Below are positions 16,854-25,444 of a DNA stretch of 64,000 nucleotides, in pieces; within the stretch, counting starts at the first letter, position 1; the number at the start of each line of letters is the position of its first letter. The DNA lies in IMG/VR virus record IMGVR_UViG_3300035701_000008, positions 49,587-113,586 of that record. One strand, given 5' to 3'. Under the pieces are notes generated by a model, which saw nothing but the letters and a program-made list of their open reading frames with translations, searched no databases and was not told the origin of the DNA. A program made the position numbers and the translations under genes. This stretch comes from a virus.

Positions 16854-17921
16854 GTATTTTATTTTGTTTTTATTAATACTCTCTAAGCTTTTTTTGAGCC
16901 AATTCTGTTGGAATGTTTCATTACTAACAAAAATATGTATGTTAGAATGTTCTGTATCATCTAATAATGATCTACCTATCATTTGTTCAAGGTTTTCTCC
17001 ATTACTATTAATGGCTGTAATAAGAATATTAGAAAGATTAGGAAATGTAACACCTGCAGATGCTTTCTTAATAAGACAAAGTTTATTTATATCACCATCT
17101 TGAAATGATTTTAATACAGAGTCATCTTTACTTTTACTATTAAACATGGGAAGTTTGTATTTCTCTCCTGTTTTCTCACTAGAACTAAACAATATGAATC
17201 TTTCATTAGGATTAGACTTTATCCAATTACTAACTGCATTAAATAAAGAATCTGTAGAATTGATAAATCTCATTCTTTCCAGAGCAGCAAACATTTTTTG
17301 TTGTCCATTAGTATTAATAATTCTATTACCAAGTCTATTACATTCTTTCTTTTCTGTAGATTTCCATTTTTTAGTTTTACCATATTCTACAATAGAAGAA
17401 GAATCTAAATCATACTGATGAACAAATATACTAAAATCACTAACAATACCATCTTCAATTGCTTGTTCCGTACTATAATTAACAATCATTTTCATTCCTG
17501 AATATAATTTTATATTAGAAAGAGTTTCTTGATTGTATGTACCAGAAGCAAATATTACATGTTTATTATTTTTAGCTATTTCTCCTGCTATTGGTAATTG
17601 ATTCTCTTCTCCAAGCAAATGAGCTTCATCAAATATATAATATGATGCTTTTACACTCTTCATTTTTTCTAAAGACATAAATGTAGAGAATATAAACTCT
17701 GGATGATAATCAATCAATTCACATTCCTTTTCCCAAGAATTTTTGATATCTATATTGGGATAGGCTAAGAATATTAACGGGGCATCTTCTAAAGAATGTT
17801 TTCTAATAGATTCTAAAATCATTCTTGTTTTTCCACTTCTAACAGAAGATAATACAATTCCTTTACAATTAGCATTTACAATTGTATTTATTATTCCTTT
17901 TTGTATTTCATCTTTTGTCAT
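16848..17921 (-). CDS. SF2 DNA helicase (UvsW/DEAH-like)
   Basis: 357 residues, a minimal two-domain SF2 helicase. Motif I SSVRSGKT (25-32), motif Ia FLAYP, DEAH box FDEAHLL (97-103), motif III FASGTY, and in domain 2 RFILFSSSEKTG and QMIGRSLL for motif VI. The second Arg of the usual QxxGRxxR is replaced by Leu. It probably remodels branched DNA like T4 UvsW. The gene spans the promoter for the next unit. Confidence 0.8.
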   Translation of the reverse strand: MTKDEIQKGIINTIVNANCKGIVLSSVRSGKTRMILESIRKHSLEDAPLIFLAYPNIDIKNSWEKECELIDYHPEFIFSTFMSLEKMKSVKASYYIFDEAHLLGEENQLPIAGEIAKNNKHVIFASGTYNQETLSNIKLYSGMKMIVNYSTEQAIEDGIVSDFSIFVHQYDLDSSSIVEYGKTKKWKSTEKKECNRLGNRIINTNGQQKMFAALERMRFINSTDSLFNAVSNWIKSNPNERFILFSSSEKTGEKYKLPMFNSKSKDDSVLKSFQDGDINKLCLIKKASAGVTFPNLSNILITAINSNGENLEQMIGRSLLDDTEHSNIHIFVSNETFQQNWLKKSLESINKNKIKYL

Positions 17922-17935
17922 TATATTTTAATTTG

Positions 17936-19000
17936 TTATCTTAAAAACCAACTTTTATTAACAACTGATTCATAATCTGCATCAGTCATATCTTTTTTCC
18001 TATTTAATTCCTTGAACATTCCTATTTGGCCAAAGAAACCAAGACCAATTCTTACATCATCTTCTCCATAGCTATTCTTGATTAGTCTTAAGCTTCTGAA
18101 ATACTTAGCACCATATTGATCTTTTAGTTTATCTAGGTCATATCCACTAGGATCTGCCACTTTATATCTCATAGGATCAAATAAGGCCATTACAACATCA
18201 GCATCATTCTGTGTGCTAGAGCTATCTGCAAAATCTTCTAGTTGAGGTTCAACATCACCATTCTTTATCCTAGATGGATTAGAAATACTTCTGTTAAACT
18301 GAGAGACCACTACAGGACTATATCCATAGAAATCTCTAGCATATCTGAGTTCATCAGACATCTTATCAATAGCATCTTTCTTTGTAGGTTGAGCTGTTGT
18401 TGTTTTTAGAAGACCAATGTGATCTACAACCACCATAGTGATTTGTGTTGGATCATTAGGAACATATATTTTGTTCCATTGGTCCATTTGTTCTATAGAT
18501 CCATTATCAAGAGCATAAGCTTTTAGTTCTTTAGCTATACCTACAGGATTCTCTGGACCATCTATGATGGTAACTATTTCACTAAGCTGATCTACATAAT
18601 CTTTATAATATAAGAAAAGATCATGTTCATCTTTAGTCATCTTTTCATTCCAACCAAGAAGCTTACCTACAGGAATAATGATTCCCTGGTCTAGAAATAT
18701 TTTACGAGATACCCATTTAGCCATCTTGTATGTTCTACTTCTCTCCATAGATCTATACCACACCTTCACTTTAATCCCTGAAGCAATTCCTTCTTTAGAA
18801 AGAGCCCAATCAACAGGATTAAGAACAAAAGCATCATCAATAAAGCTTGTCTTACCTGAACCAGTGTTACCACCTATCAAATAATACATACCCTTACGAA
18901 TACCTACATATCTAGTCAAGCGATCAAAGCCCATTGGTATCCCTCTATTGAAGTCACCTAGACCTTTCTCAACTTCTGCATTTAATAGTTCAAAACTCAT
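17936..19000 (-). CDS. DnaB-like replicative helicase
   Basis: ATG at 19,000 (MSFELLNAEVEKGLG...) gives 354 residues; an upstream extension would overlap a small gene. It is the RecA-like DnaB core without the full N-terminal domain: GGNTGSGKTS Walker A (43-52), VKVWYRSMERSRTYK, Walker B MVVVDHIGLLK, then SPVVVSQFNRSI and RLIKNSYGEDD. It should unwind the fork with the primase encoded downstream. ATGA overlap with the 41-residue gene upstream. Confidence 0.85.
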   Translation of the reverse strand: MSFELLNAEVEKGLGDFNRGIPMGFDRLTRYVGIRKGMYYLIGGNTGSGKTSFIDDAFVLNPVDWALSKEGIASGIKVKVWYRSMERSRTYKMAKWVSRKIFLDQGIIIPVGKLLGWNEKMTKDEHDLFLYYKDYVDQLSEIVTIIDGPENPVGIAKELKAYALDNGSIEQMDQWNKIYVPNDPTQITMVVVDHIGLLKTTTAQPTKKDAIDKMSDELRYARDFYGYSPVVVSQFNRSISNPSRIKNGDVEPQLEDFADSSSTQNDADVVMALFDPMRYKVADPSGYDLDKLKDQYGAKYFRSLRLIKNSYGEDDVRIGLGFFGQIGMFKELNRKKDMTDADYESVVNKSWFLR

Positions 19001-19122
19001 AGTTTTACTATTTTCCAGCCATACTTTGACCAATTTTTTAAATAAGCTCCATACGAACAATACGAAGTTTTATTCAATCTTCTCTCGTAGATTGTAATAA
19101 TATCATTTTCTTTTGCTGTCAT
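18997..19122 (-). CDS. Small basic protein
   Basis: 41 residues (MTAKENDIITIYERRLNKTS..., ending GWKIVKL). ATGA overlaps at both ends link it to its neighbours, which argues for translation. Not recognised. Confidence 0.55.
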   Translation of the reverse strand: MTAKENDIITIYERRLNKTSYCSYGAYLKNWSKYGWKIVKL

Positions 19123-19316
19123 AATTTTTCTATTTCATTTTTAACTTCTTGCCAAAATGGTTTCATCACTTCGTAACAGTTTTCTGATATTTCTTTTACC
19201 GCTATTAAAGCAAATTCTTTAGATATTTCATAGCCTACATGCCATAAAAGACTATCTTCTATTGGAACTTCTCTAAATTTAAGTATAAGTTCCTCTGCTT
19301 TTTGTTTACTATTCAT
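19119..19316 (-). CDS. Small conserved-type phage protein
   Basis: 65 residues, helical: KAEELILKFREVPIEDSLLW, then VGYEISKEFALIAVKEI. This 'KAxELxxKF...AKExALIAVdEI' pattern is common in phages and prophages of Bacteroidota. Function unknown. Confidence 0.6.
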   Translation of the reverse strand: MNSKQKAEELILKFREVPIEDSLLWHVGYEISKEFALIAVKEISENCYEVMKPFWQEVKNEIEKL

Positions 19317-19319
19317 AAT

Positions 19320-19949
19320 CTATATATCTGTACCTCCTGTTGGTTTTTGTGGTGCTACATTCACTGTAGATCCATCATTAATTAATTCAATATAAGCTTC
19401 GAAAGCTCTTTGGTTTAGATAGGTGACACTGTTTTGCATGAATGTCATTCTATTACTATTGGTATCAACAGAACTTTCTTTCTTCTGCAAGAGTTCATAT
19501 TCAAGAGCAGATATGAGCTGTTGAGCTGTATATTCTCCTTCTAAAAGGATTTTATCAAACTTAAGTCTACATTCATCCTTACCCTTTCTAATAGCTCTGG
19601 TACCTTTAAATGTTTTACCCTTATACTCAAATCCATCAGTGCCTGGATAGTTCTTCCACCATTCTTCAAAATCTGTTGTGGCAGGCTTTCTCTTTATTAG
19701 TTTTCCTGTGCTTTTAGCATTCATGAATTCTAACAAATCTTTGCCTAATGTTGTGAGCTTTTCATCATTATTGGTTATCAATGCTTTTCTTATCAAAGAC
19801 TGATAGACAGAACTAATTCTCATACTTCCCTCACATAGTGGAGAAACATCATATTGTTCTTCTATCAGCTTTAATAAGAATATTACATCTAAATTATAAC
19901 CTCTCTTGATGAGCTCTTCGAACTGTTCTGGTGTTACTGTTAGCTTCAT
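19320..19949 (-). CDS. Possible helicase loader / replication initiation protein
   Basis: 209 residues, ends in TAG. Two parts: an N-terminal winged-helix-like domain (LDVIFLLKLIEEQ...ISSVYQSLIRKALIT...LTTLGKDLLEF), then FEEWWKNYP...KGTRAIRKGKDECRLKFDKIL...YLNQRAFEAYIE. The 'W..YP...K.....W/LNQ..wE' layout occurs in DnaD/DnaT-type and phage helicase-loader proteins. Position upstream of the DnaB-type helicase fits. No catalytic motif, so this is inference. Confidence 0.5.
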   Translation of the reverse strand: MKLTVTPEQFEELIKRGYNLDVIFLLKLIEEQYDVSPLCEGSMRISSVYQSLIRKALITNNDEKLTTLGKDLLEFMNAKSTGKLIKRKPATTDFEEWWKNYPGTDGFEYKGKTFKGTRAIRKGKDECRLKFDKILLEGEYTAQQLISALEYELLQKKESSVDTNSNRMTFMQNSVTYLNQRAFEAYIELINDGSTVNVAPQKPTGGTDI

Positions 19950-20106
19950 CTGTTGTTATTGGTTTTACTATTTTAATAATTGCAGGAAGTCTATTCTTAG
20001 CTTCTTGCTTCTCTTCCCATTCATGCCATGAGTTAACAATATCTCGTTCTCTTTCCATAGCATAAATATGATCGTTGGGATATTCCCAGTCTTCATACCA
20101 ATTCAT
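19894..20106 (-). CDS. Small hypothetical protein
   Basis: 70 residues, Trp/Glu rich N-terminus (MNWYEDWEYPNDHIYAMERERD). It overlaps the next gene by 56 nt in another frame, longer than usual here; either its last part or the loader's first codons may be mis-called. TAATG coupling at 20,106 supports the start. Confidence 0.45.
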   Translation of the reverse strand: MNWYEDWEYPNDHIYAMERERDIVNSWHEWEEKQEAKNRLPAIIKIVKPITTDEANSNTRTVRRAHQERL

Positions 20107-20348
20107 TATGAAACAGTTTTTCTAGGTCTTCCAACAGGTCTTTTCTCAATATTTGCATATTCAGAAAGAGTTAGTTTTTTCTTTCTTTTAGGTTTTTGTT
20201 TAGTAAAAGAAGTGTATGTCACCTTTCTAGCTTCATGTTTTGGTTTAACTTCTTCTTCCTCTTTATTTTCATGTGCACTCTTAGCTGCAACATACAGCAT
20301 TACAAGTGATATAATGAAAATAGATCCAATAGCGATGTATAAATTCAT
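20106..20348 (-). CDS. Membrane-anchored protein with AT-hook-like tail
   Basis: 80 residues. N-terminal membrane segment (YIAIGSIFIISLVMLYVAA, 4-22), then a highly charged linker and a basic C-terminus ending KRPVGRPRKTVS. GRP flanked by basic residues is an AT-hook core, which binds the minor groove of AT-rich DNA. Together this suggests an inner-membrane protein that tethers DNA. It is encoded between replication genes. Confidence 0.6.
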   Translation of the reverse strand: MNLYIAIGSIFIISLVMLYVAAKSAHENKEEEEVKPKHEARKVTYTSFTKQKPKRKKKLTLSEYANIEKRPVGRPRKTVS

Positions 20349-20353
20349 AATTT

Positions 20354-20611
20354 CTAAGATTTAATTCTTAAACCGAACTGTAAATCAAACCATCCAAATG
20401 TTTCTTCAGCTCTTGATTTGTTAAATTTAAATATTTTCTTTAATAGAGGCATAGCATATGCTTTAAATTCCTCATGTTGTTTTTGAGTCATGGTCCAATT
20501 GAAGTACCACATGTCATCATCTAGTGTGTCCACTAGTCTTTTACCTACCATATCAAGTTGATACTCGATGAGGTGTCTGGTAATGTTAGCTCTGTTCACT
20601 TTAGCTTTCAT
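20354..20611 (-). CDS. Hypothetical protein next to the DNA polymerase
   Basis: 85 residues, TAG stop, start in the polymerase stop region (coordinates touch at 20,611). ITRHLIEYQLDMVGKRLVD and QHEEFKAYAMPLLKKIFKFNKSRAEETFGWFDLQFGLR; helical, basic. Not recognised; coupling suggests a polymerase-related role. Confidence 0.55.
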   Translation of the reverse strand: MKAKVNRANITRHLIEYQLDMVGKRLVDTLDDDMWYFNWTMTQKQHEEFKAYAMPLLKKIFKFNKSRAEETFGWFDLQFGLRIKS

Positions 20612-22578
20612 TAGAATAAATTTAATTGATTAGGTATAAACACTGTTTTAATTCTTTTTCCTTCAGTCTGAATCTTCAAGACTAATCTATTAGCTTTCTC
20701 AATGTAATAATCATAATTTACATTATCAGTGCTACTGTTCTTAGGTAGAAAGTTACAAACTTTACACACCCATTCACCAGCTTCTATCTGACTGATTGCT
20801 GCAGCTCTGGTTTGACATTCTGGATTTTTGATTTTGAATATCTTGTCTCCTTCATTAGATACATAATACCGTATGAGTTTATCATACACTGTTTTCTTAC
20901 CAGTTGATCTATTAGTTCCTTCATAATGGAAACTTCTTGTAGCTTTTTGTCTTAAGCAAAAATCGTACAGATTAGTATGATTTCTGATAGTCTCATCAAC
21001 AGGTACACCATCAACAAAATAACGCTCAAGAGCAATAGGAACAATCCTCGCACTCTTGTTTTTATGTAACTCAAAATCTGTGAGGAAATCACCTTTCTTT
21101 TTAATTTCTCCATTGGTCATAATTGCTAAATAATCATTGACAGTACTAAATATAATCTTTGAGTAGTCTGTTCTCTCCAATTCATATTGTGTAATGTCAC
21201 ACCACCATGCATTGATTTCATGCATCAAGGGAATCATGTCTTTTTTAATCCTGATAGTTACACCATCTGTATTTGCAGAGATCACATGTATGCCATTCAA
21301 TTCATATCTTTCAATAAGCATCATTAAGCTAAGTTCACCTGTAATTGTAGTGAACATAGTTAATTGCCTATCATATATCCATGATTGCATATCAGATGAT
21401 TTACCATATACAGAGTTAACTGCAAGTTTAAGAGCACCAACAATTCCTTTAATCTTCTTATCTTTCTTTGCAAGAGGTTTAAGCTCCAATCTTTTCTCAA
21501 ACATCTGTTTGTATCCCCTAAGGAATTCTTTGCCTAAATGAGCAGGAAACTTACCATTATTGATGATGATGGCAGGATAGTAAGAACTGACATCCCAATC
21601 TATTATCTCGTACTCTTCATCAGCTTCAAACACCTTAGGTGTATTCTCTGTATGAAGACCACCTTTCATAAAAGAATACACATTTCCATAGAAATCTATA
21701 TGCTCTTTGAAATCATCTTGCAGACCAAGCTGCATTTTATTAATTTTCTTTAAGAACTCTTTAAGTTGAGGTGTTTGGAACATTACATATTTAGCAATGC
21801 AATTCTTTACATCAATGCTTTTTCTGAAATATCCTTTCTTAGGAAGTTCTCTGTATGTAATTCCTTTCTCTGAACAATAATACTTCTTAATCATTTCATC
21901 CCCTATCTTAGAGTCTGAATAGTTCATACAAGGGATACCAAATTCAGCTTCAATATCTTGTCTCAGCTCTATTTGATTATTCCCTTTATACAGTGGATGA
22001 TCTGTATCACCCATAGTTATCTTGTAGAATTCATAAGTTGCATCTACATCATTATAACAATAGTCAATGGTCATTTCCACTTCTTCTTTTGTCATATTAG
22101 TTTTGGTATGATGTATAGGCATTTCTTCTATATTCTCAAGATCCATTTCAAACTCTAGTCTCTTCAGACTCACCATTCGATTTTTATTGTTGTAATGATG
22201 AATAGTAAAAAGATCTAATTGCTTAAGAGATAATTCATGCTCTCTGTATTCAGGAAATACATCATAGTTAGCATCATGAATAACATCTGCAGCTTTCTGT
22301 GCTATTTTTGCACATATTTCTAAGTTAGTTAGTTCATGCCAATTGTCATGATTTCTAAAGATCCACTCAACAACTTGACTATCAAAGCGTAGATTATTAT
22401 ACCCCACCCAATAAGCATCAGAATTGTCTTCTGTATATCTAACAAAAGCATCAAGTTGATTCTTCCATTTAGACACTTGAAAGCTCTTACCAGCTTTACC
22501 AGGTACCATACATACAACTAAGAATAGTTCTTGCATGGTTTCTATGTCGTAACATATAATAGGCTCACATGTTTTCAT
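20611..22578 (-). CDS. Family B DNA polymerase with 3'-5' exonuclease
   Basis: 655 residues, short for PolB. Exo I YDIETM (10-15), Exo II GYNNLRFDSQ (59-68), Exo III DYCYNDVDATYEFY (172-185). Polymerase motif A DWDVSSYYPAIIINN (327-341), motif B KLAVNSVYGK (384-393), motif C SANTDGVTI (434-442), with NTD in place of the commoner DTD. All catalytic acids are present, so replication and proofreading are expected. Some crAss-like phage groups use PolB and others PolA; this one is of the PolB kind. Confidence 0.92.
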   Translation of the reverse strand: MKTCEPIICYDIETMQELFLVVCMVPGKAGKSFQVSKWKNQLDAFVRYTEDNSDAYWVGYNNLRFDSQVVEWIFRNHDNWHELTNLEICAKIAQKAADVIHDANYDVFPEYREHELSLKQLDLFTIHHYNNKNRMVSLKRLEFEMDLENIEEMPIHHTKTNMTKEEVEMTIDYCYNDVDATYEFYKITMGDTDHPLYKGNNQIELRQDIEAEFGIPCMNYSDSKIGDEMIKKYYCSEKGITYRELPKKGYFRKSIDVKNCIAKYVMFQTPQLKEFLKKINKMQLGLQDDFKEHIDFYGNVYSFMKGGLHTENTPKVFEADEEYEIIDWDVSSYYPAIIINNGKFPAHLGKEFLRGYKQMFEKRLELKPLAKKDKKIKGIVGALKLAVNSVYGKSSDMQSWIYDRQLTMFTTITGELSLMMLIERYELNGIHVISANTDGVTIRIKKDMIPLMHEINAWWCDITQYELERTDYSKIIFSTVNDYLAIMTNGEIKKKGDFLTDFELHKNKSARIVPIALERYFVDGVPVDETIRNHTNLYDFCLRQKATRSFHYEGTNRSTGKKTVYDKLIRYYVSNEGDKIFKIKNPECQTRAAAISQIEAGEWVCKVCNFLPKNSSTDNVNYDYYIEKANRLVLKIQTEGKRIKTVFIPNQLNLF

Positions 22579-22583
22579 AGTTT

Positions 22584-22916
22584 TTAAACTTTTTTAATAA
22601 ACTCAATAACTTTTTCACACATTTTAGATGCAGAATAATCTCTATGTTCTGTTATTTCTGAATAAAGAAAATCTAATATTCGATCTTGTTCTGATCTAAT
22701 TCCTTGATTGAGTACATCAATTGATGATGTTGAAAGTGCATTAAGAAGGATCTTTTCCATATGATTACTTTTTTTTTCTTCCCATTTAGCACCATCTATA
22801 AAATGTTCTTCACATTCTTTTAATACAATTTCCCAATCATCTCCTTCAAAGTCATCATATGGATAACTTTCAATTGCATATTCTTTAGCAACTTTTTCAA
22901 TTGTTTTTTGTCTCAT
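22584..22916 (-). CDS. Hypothetical acidic protein
   Basis: 110 residues. Contains YAIESYPYDDFEGDDWEI and CEEHFIDGAKWEEKK, a pattern seen in small phage proteins of Bacteroidota ('FxxGAxW'). TAATG overlap with the upstream membrane protein. Function unknown. Confidence 0.55.
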   Translation of the reverse strand: MRQKTIEKVAKEYAIESYPYDDFEGDDWEIVLKECEEHFIDGAKWEEKKSNHMEKILLNALSTSSIDVLNQGIRSEQDRILDFLYSEITEHRDYSASKMCEKVIEFIKKV

Positions 22917-23113
22917 TATTTATTTGTTTTTTTTTTATGTTCTTTCCAATCTAATATAAATCCTATTGCTACAATGATATTCATACCAAATGAGGCTATG
23001 ATTTCTGTTATGTCTTCATAGATGTTAATAGATAGGTGGATATGTCCTACAACCCAAAAGGGCATAGCAAGATTATTCGATATCCACCTAACTAAATAAT
23101 TTATAAACTTCAT
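22916..23113 (-). CDS. Small membrane protein
   Basis: ATG at 23,113 (MKFINYLVRWISNN...), 65 residues; TTG at 23,122 is inside the promoter. One or two membrane segments (around FGMNIIVAIGFILDW) and a basic tail (KEHKKKTNK) expected in the cytoplasm. The promoter -7 element ends 6 nt before the ATG, so the mRNA may be almost leaderless. Not recognised. Confidence 0.55.
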   Translation of the reverse strand: MKFINYLVRWISNNLAMPFWVVGHIHLSINIYEDITEIIASFGMNIIVAIGFILDWKEHKKKTNK

Positions 23114-23119
23114 AGTTTG

Positions 23120-23149
23120 CAAAGATAATTAAAAATATTATTCTTGCAA
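23120..23149 (-). promoter_or_regulatory. Strong Bacteroidota-type promoter
   Basis: Minus strand: TTG (23,147-23,149), 19-nt spacer, TATCTTTG (23,120-23,127), a full match to TAnnTTTG. It would drive the membrane protein, the DNA polymerase and following genes. Confidence 0.8.
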
Positions 23150-23157
23150 TAACAAAA

Positions 23158-23625
23158 TTAGTTATTGTAATAATATCTTACATGGTCTGGATATATCACC
23201 ACTCTGCTTGGTGTTCCAGTGAATGATATAGATGATACAGGCACCTCAATACCTATTTCTGCAGGTTGTTGTGGTGCTTCATCCCATATTTTTGAGAATT
23301 CTTCCACTGTTAGTTCTTCTTTACCAACAATTTCTTCACATATATCTTTAAGAACAACTTCTTCTTTTTCATTAAGAGTCCATTCTAATGGAAGTTGTGA
23401 AGCCATAGTTGGTTTTAATCTTGGTTTATAAGTTCTTCTTTTTGGACCATTATAACCATTCTTAATCTTTCTTGTCATTTTAGAAATCTTCCAAATTTTT
23501 GCATAAATCCCTGCAATAGGTCTATTCCATTGTTTAGATAAATCATCTGCAATAATAGAAAGAGGAATTCCTTTTCTGATGTGTTGTTTAATCTCACTAA
23601 TTTCTTTTGTTGTGTACAGTTTCAT
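23158..23625 (-). CDS. Putative HTH DNA-binding protein
   Basis: 155 residues. N-terminal helices (TTKEISEIKQHIRKGIPLSI, IADDLSKQWNRPIAGIYAKI) form an HTH similar to SANT/Myb- or sigma-type readers of DNA. A basic linker follows (KNGYNGPKRRTYKPRLK), then a mostly acidic helical part and a strand end. Probably a phage regulator; target unknown. Confidence 0.55.
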   Translation of the reverse strand: MKLYTTKEISEIKQHIRKGIPLSIIADDLSKQWNRPIAGIYAKIWKISKMTRKIKNGYNGPKRRTYKPRLKPTMASQLPLEWTLNEKEEVVLKDICEEIVGKEELTVEEFSKIWDEAPQQPAEIGIEVPVSSISFTGTPSRVVIYPDHVRYYYNN

Positions 23626-23650
23626 AATTTTAAAATTTAATTGTTTATAT

Positions 23651-24076
23651 TTATTCTTGTTCTAATTCATCATCAATAAGAGATAGCACTATTCTACCAT
23701 CATATGTAACTATTGTAAATTCATCATCATCATCGTCTTTTATTTCAATATCAACATAACCATCAAGTTCTCTTAATATGTAATTGATATCATCCAATGT
23801 GATGTCTCTAAGTTCATCTGATTCAGGTCCATCATCCCACCAAGCTATTTCATCATGTTCAGCAAGCACATCATCATCTTCATCAATGATTGCTAACCTC
23901 ACAGGAGCTCCATGTTTAGACATAAATGCATCAGAGTCTTCTGGTATCTCTTCAAGCTCAAAGAGCTCTATATAAGGCTCTATTACACCAACAGATATTC
24001 TGTTAATAAAAAGCATACCTTCCTCTAATTCAAGAGGAAGATAGCTTGTAAATGATATTTCAGCTGGATACCACAT
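23651..24076 (-). CDS. Hypothetical very acidic protein
   Basis: 141 residues with long Asp/Glu runs (IDEDDDVLAEHDE, IEIKDDDDDEF). Could be a DNA mimic by composition, but such composition is not specific. TAATG coupling to upstream gene. Not recognised. Confidence 0.5.
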   Translation of the reverse strand: MWYPAEISFTSYLPLELEEGMLFINRISVGVIEPYIELFELEEIPEDSDAFMSKHGAPVRLAIIDEDDDVLAEHDEIAWWDDGPESDELRDITLDDINYILRELDGYVDIEIKDDDDDEFTIVTYDGRIVLSLIDDELEQE

Positions 24077-24432
24077 TAGAATAGTTTTCTAGGTGCTGGT
24101 TCACATATTTGGTATGTAGAGTTAGAGCTAGATAGTCTTAATAGAATATGAAGATGTTCAGCTTCTAGATAGTCTAGTTTAGTTTTTTCTATTAAACCAA
24201 TAATTTCTATACCATTACCTGTGTCCACTAATTGCATAGCAATAGCTTTCTTCATTTTATCATCCCATCCATCATCATCACTAAAATATAATGTATGAAC
24301 TGTTGCATTTGGTGCAGCACTGAGTTTGTGATAATCATATTCATGAACATTATTAATGTAGATTTCTTCTCTGTATAACACCTCACTTGTGTTATCAATC
24401 ATTTCTTGTATTGATTTTGCTAGTTTTCCCAT
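24076..24432 (-). CDS. Hypothetical protein
   Basis: 118 residues, mixed alpha/beta (TVHTLYFSDDDGWDDKMKKAI; GIEIIGLIEKTKLDYLEAEHL). No known domain. The two neighbouring acidic genes may form one functional set; this is inference from spacing. Confidence 0.5.
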   Translation of the reverse strand: MGKLAKSIQEMIDNTSEVLYREEIYINNVHEYDYHKLSAAPNATVHTLYFSDDDGWDDKMKKAIAMQLVDTGNGIEIIGLIEKTKLDYLEAEHLHILLRLSSSNSTYQICEPAPRKLF

Positions 24433-24433
24433 A

Positions 24434-24556
24434 TTAGTTATTGTTTACAGGTTTAGGTGTACATACATGACCATCACTCCATTTGATTCCTGGAGGTGGT
24501 GTTGTTTCTGGTGAGCTGTATTTACAACCACACTCACTACATATAAATTTATTCAT
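24434..24556 (-). CDS. Rubredoxin-knuckle-like microprotein
   Basis: 40 residues: MNKFICSECGCKYSS, then TPPPGIKWSDGHVCTP. The CxxCG knuckle and a downstream PPG.K/W...C resemble half of a rubredoxin-like zinc site; with only three or four Cys ligands it could bind one metal or dimerise. Overlaps the upstream gene by 8 nt and ends 2 nt before the next start. Confidence 0.55.
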   Translation of the reverse strand: MNKFICSECGCKYSSPETTPPPGIKWSDGHVCTPKPVNNN

Positions 24557-24857
24557 CAGATGATTTGTTTACAAGGTTTAACGCTTTTTGATGTCCTTCT
24601 ACAGCATCTTCATAAGATGTGTATCTATCCATATATTGATCATGTTCTCCACCAAATATCATAGTTTCCCATAATAGAGGAATATTATTATCTCTTGGCC
24701 AAGCATGATCTAATCCAAGAAACACTGTTGATATAAATACATCACCAACATTATCTTGTTTAACCACTCTTTTTTCTTGATTCTCTTCTAACCAATCACC
24801 ACAATCAACAACAGGTGATTGTACAGGTTTGTTGTTCTCGTCTAATATATACCACAT
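24549..24857 (-). CDS. Conserved-type phage protein
   Basis: 102 residues. VFISTVFLGLDHAWPRDNNIPLLWETMIFGGEHDQYMDRYTSYEDAVEGHQKAL contains the pattern 'STVFLGLDH....PLLWETMIFGG....RY.S...A..GH', seen in many phages infecting diverse bacteria. Function unknown to me. Confidence 0.65.
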   Translation of the reverse strand: MWYILDENNKPVQSPVVDCGDWLEENQEKRVVKQDNVGDVFISTVFLGLDHAWPRDNNIPLLWETMIFGGEHDQYMDRYTSYEDAVEGHQKALNLVNKSSDE

Positions 24858-24859
24858 AA

Positions 24860-25165
24860 TTATTGAAATAAACTTGCAGGTGCTCCTACGTTATACATTA
24901 ACATTAAATAAAATCTTATACAATGGACATTTATATCATCAGCTCTGCTGTATGATTCACTTAAATTGTTATCCACTATAGCTTGAGCAAAATGCCCACC
25001 TGGACAACCTACATCCCATTTAGTGCATAATACACTAGTTCCAATATCAATAATGTGTTCTTTTTCAAGCAACATTAATGCTTGTGGAATATACTTATTT
25101 GCATTTTTGTTGAAATAGTCAGAAACCAATGTTCTGACTATTTTTTGTTGTTCTTCTGGATTCAT
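24860..25165 (-). CDS. Hypothetical protein
   Basis: 101 residues; CPGGHFAQAIVDNNLSESYSRADDINVHCIRFYLMLMYNV resembles helical adaptor proteins. No domain named. 31 nt after the next gene upstream. Confidence 0.55.
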   Translation of the reverse strand: MNPEEQQKIVRTLVSDYFNKNANKYIPQALMLLEKEHIIDIGTSVLCTKWDVGCPGGHFAQAIVDNNLSESYSRADDINVHCIRFYLMLMYNVGAPASLFQ

Positions 25166-25196
25166 ATTTGTTTTGTTAAATTTTTATATTTTATGA

Positions 25197-25430
25197 TTAA
25201 TAGCCTGCAAGTTTAGATATTGCACCTTCTTGATTCAATAAGAATACAAGATTACTTTCTTCTTTTGGTGTGAGAGACTTAATAGCAGACATAAGTGATA
25301 TTCTACTATATGTAACATCTTCTCCATACACATTTGTAACATTATCTGCTATTTCTAGCAGCTCTGATACATTAAAATTGTTTACAGGATCACCATTGTT
25401 GTCCTGCCATTTTCCGTTGATAATTTGCAT
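25197..25430 (-). CDS. Small hypothetical protein
   Basis: Start taken at ATG 25,430 (MQIINGKWQDNNGDPVNNFN...), 77 residues. The longer frame to 25,502 would overlap the lipoprotein gene by 58 nt. Contains VSELLEIADNVTNVYGED and a C-terminal helix (LTPKEESNLVFLLNQEG). Not recognised. Confidence 0.6.
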   Translation of the reverse strand: MQIINGKWQDNNGDPVNNFNVSELLEIADNVTNVYGEDVTYSRISLMSAIKSLTPKEESNLVFLLNQEGAISKLAGY

Positions 25431-25444
25431 GTTTTCTTTATTTT

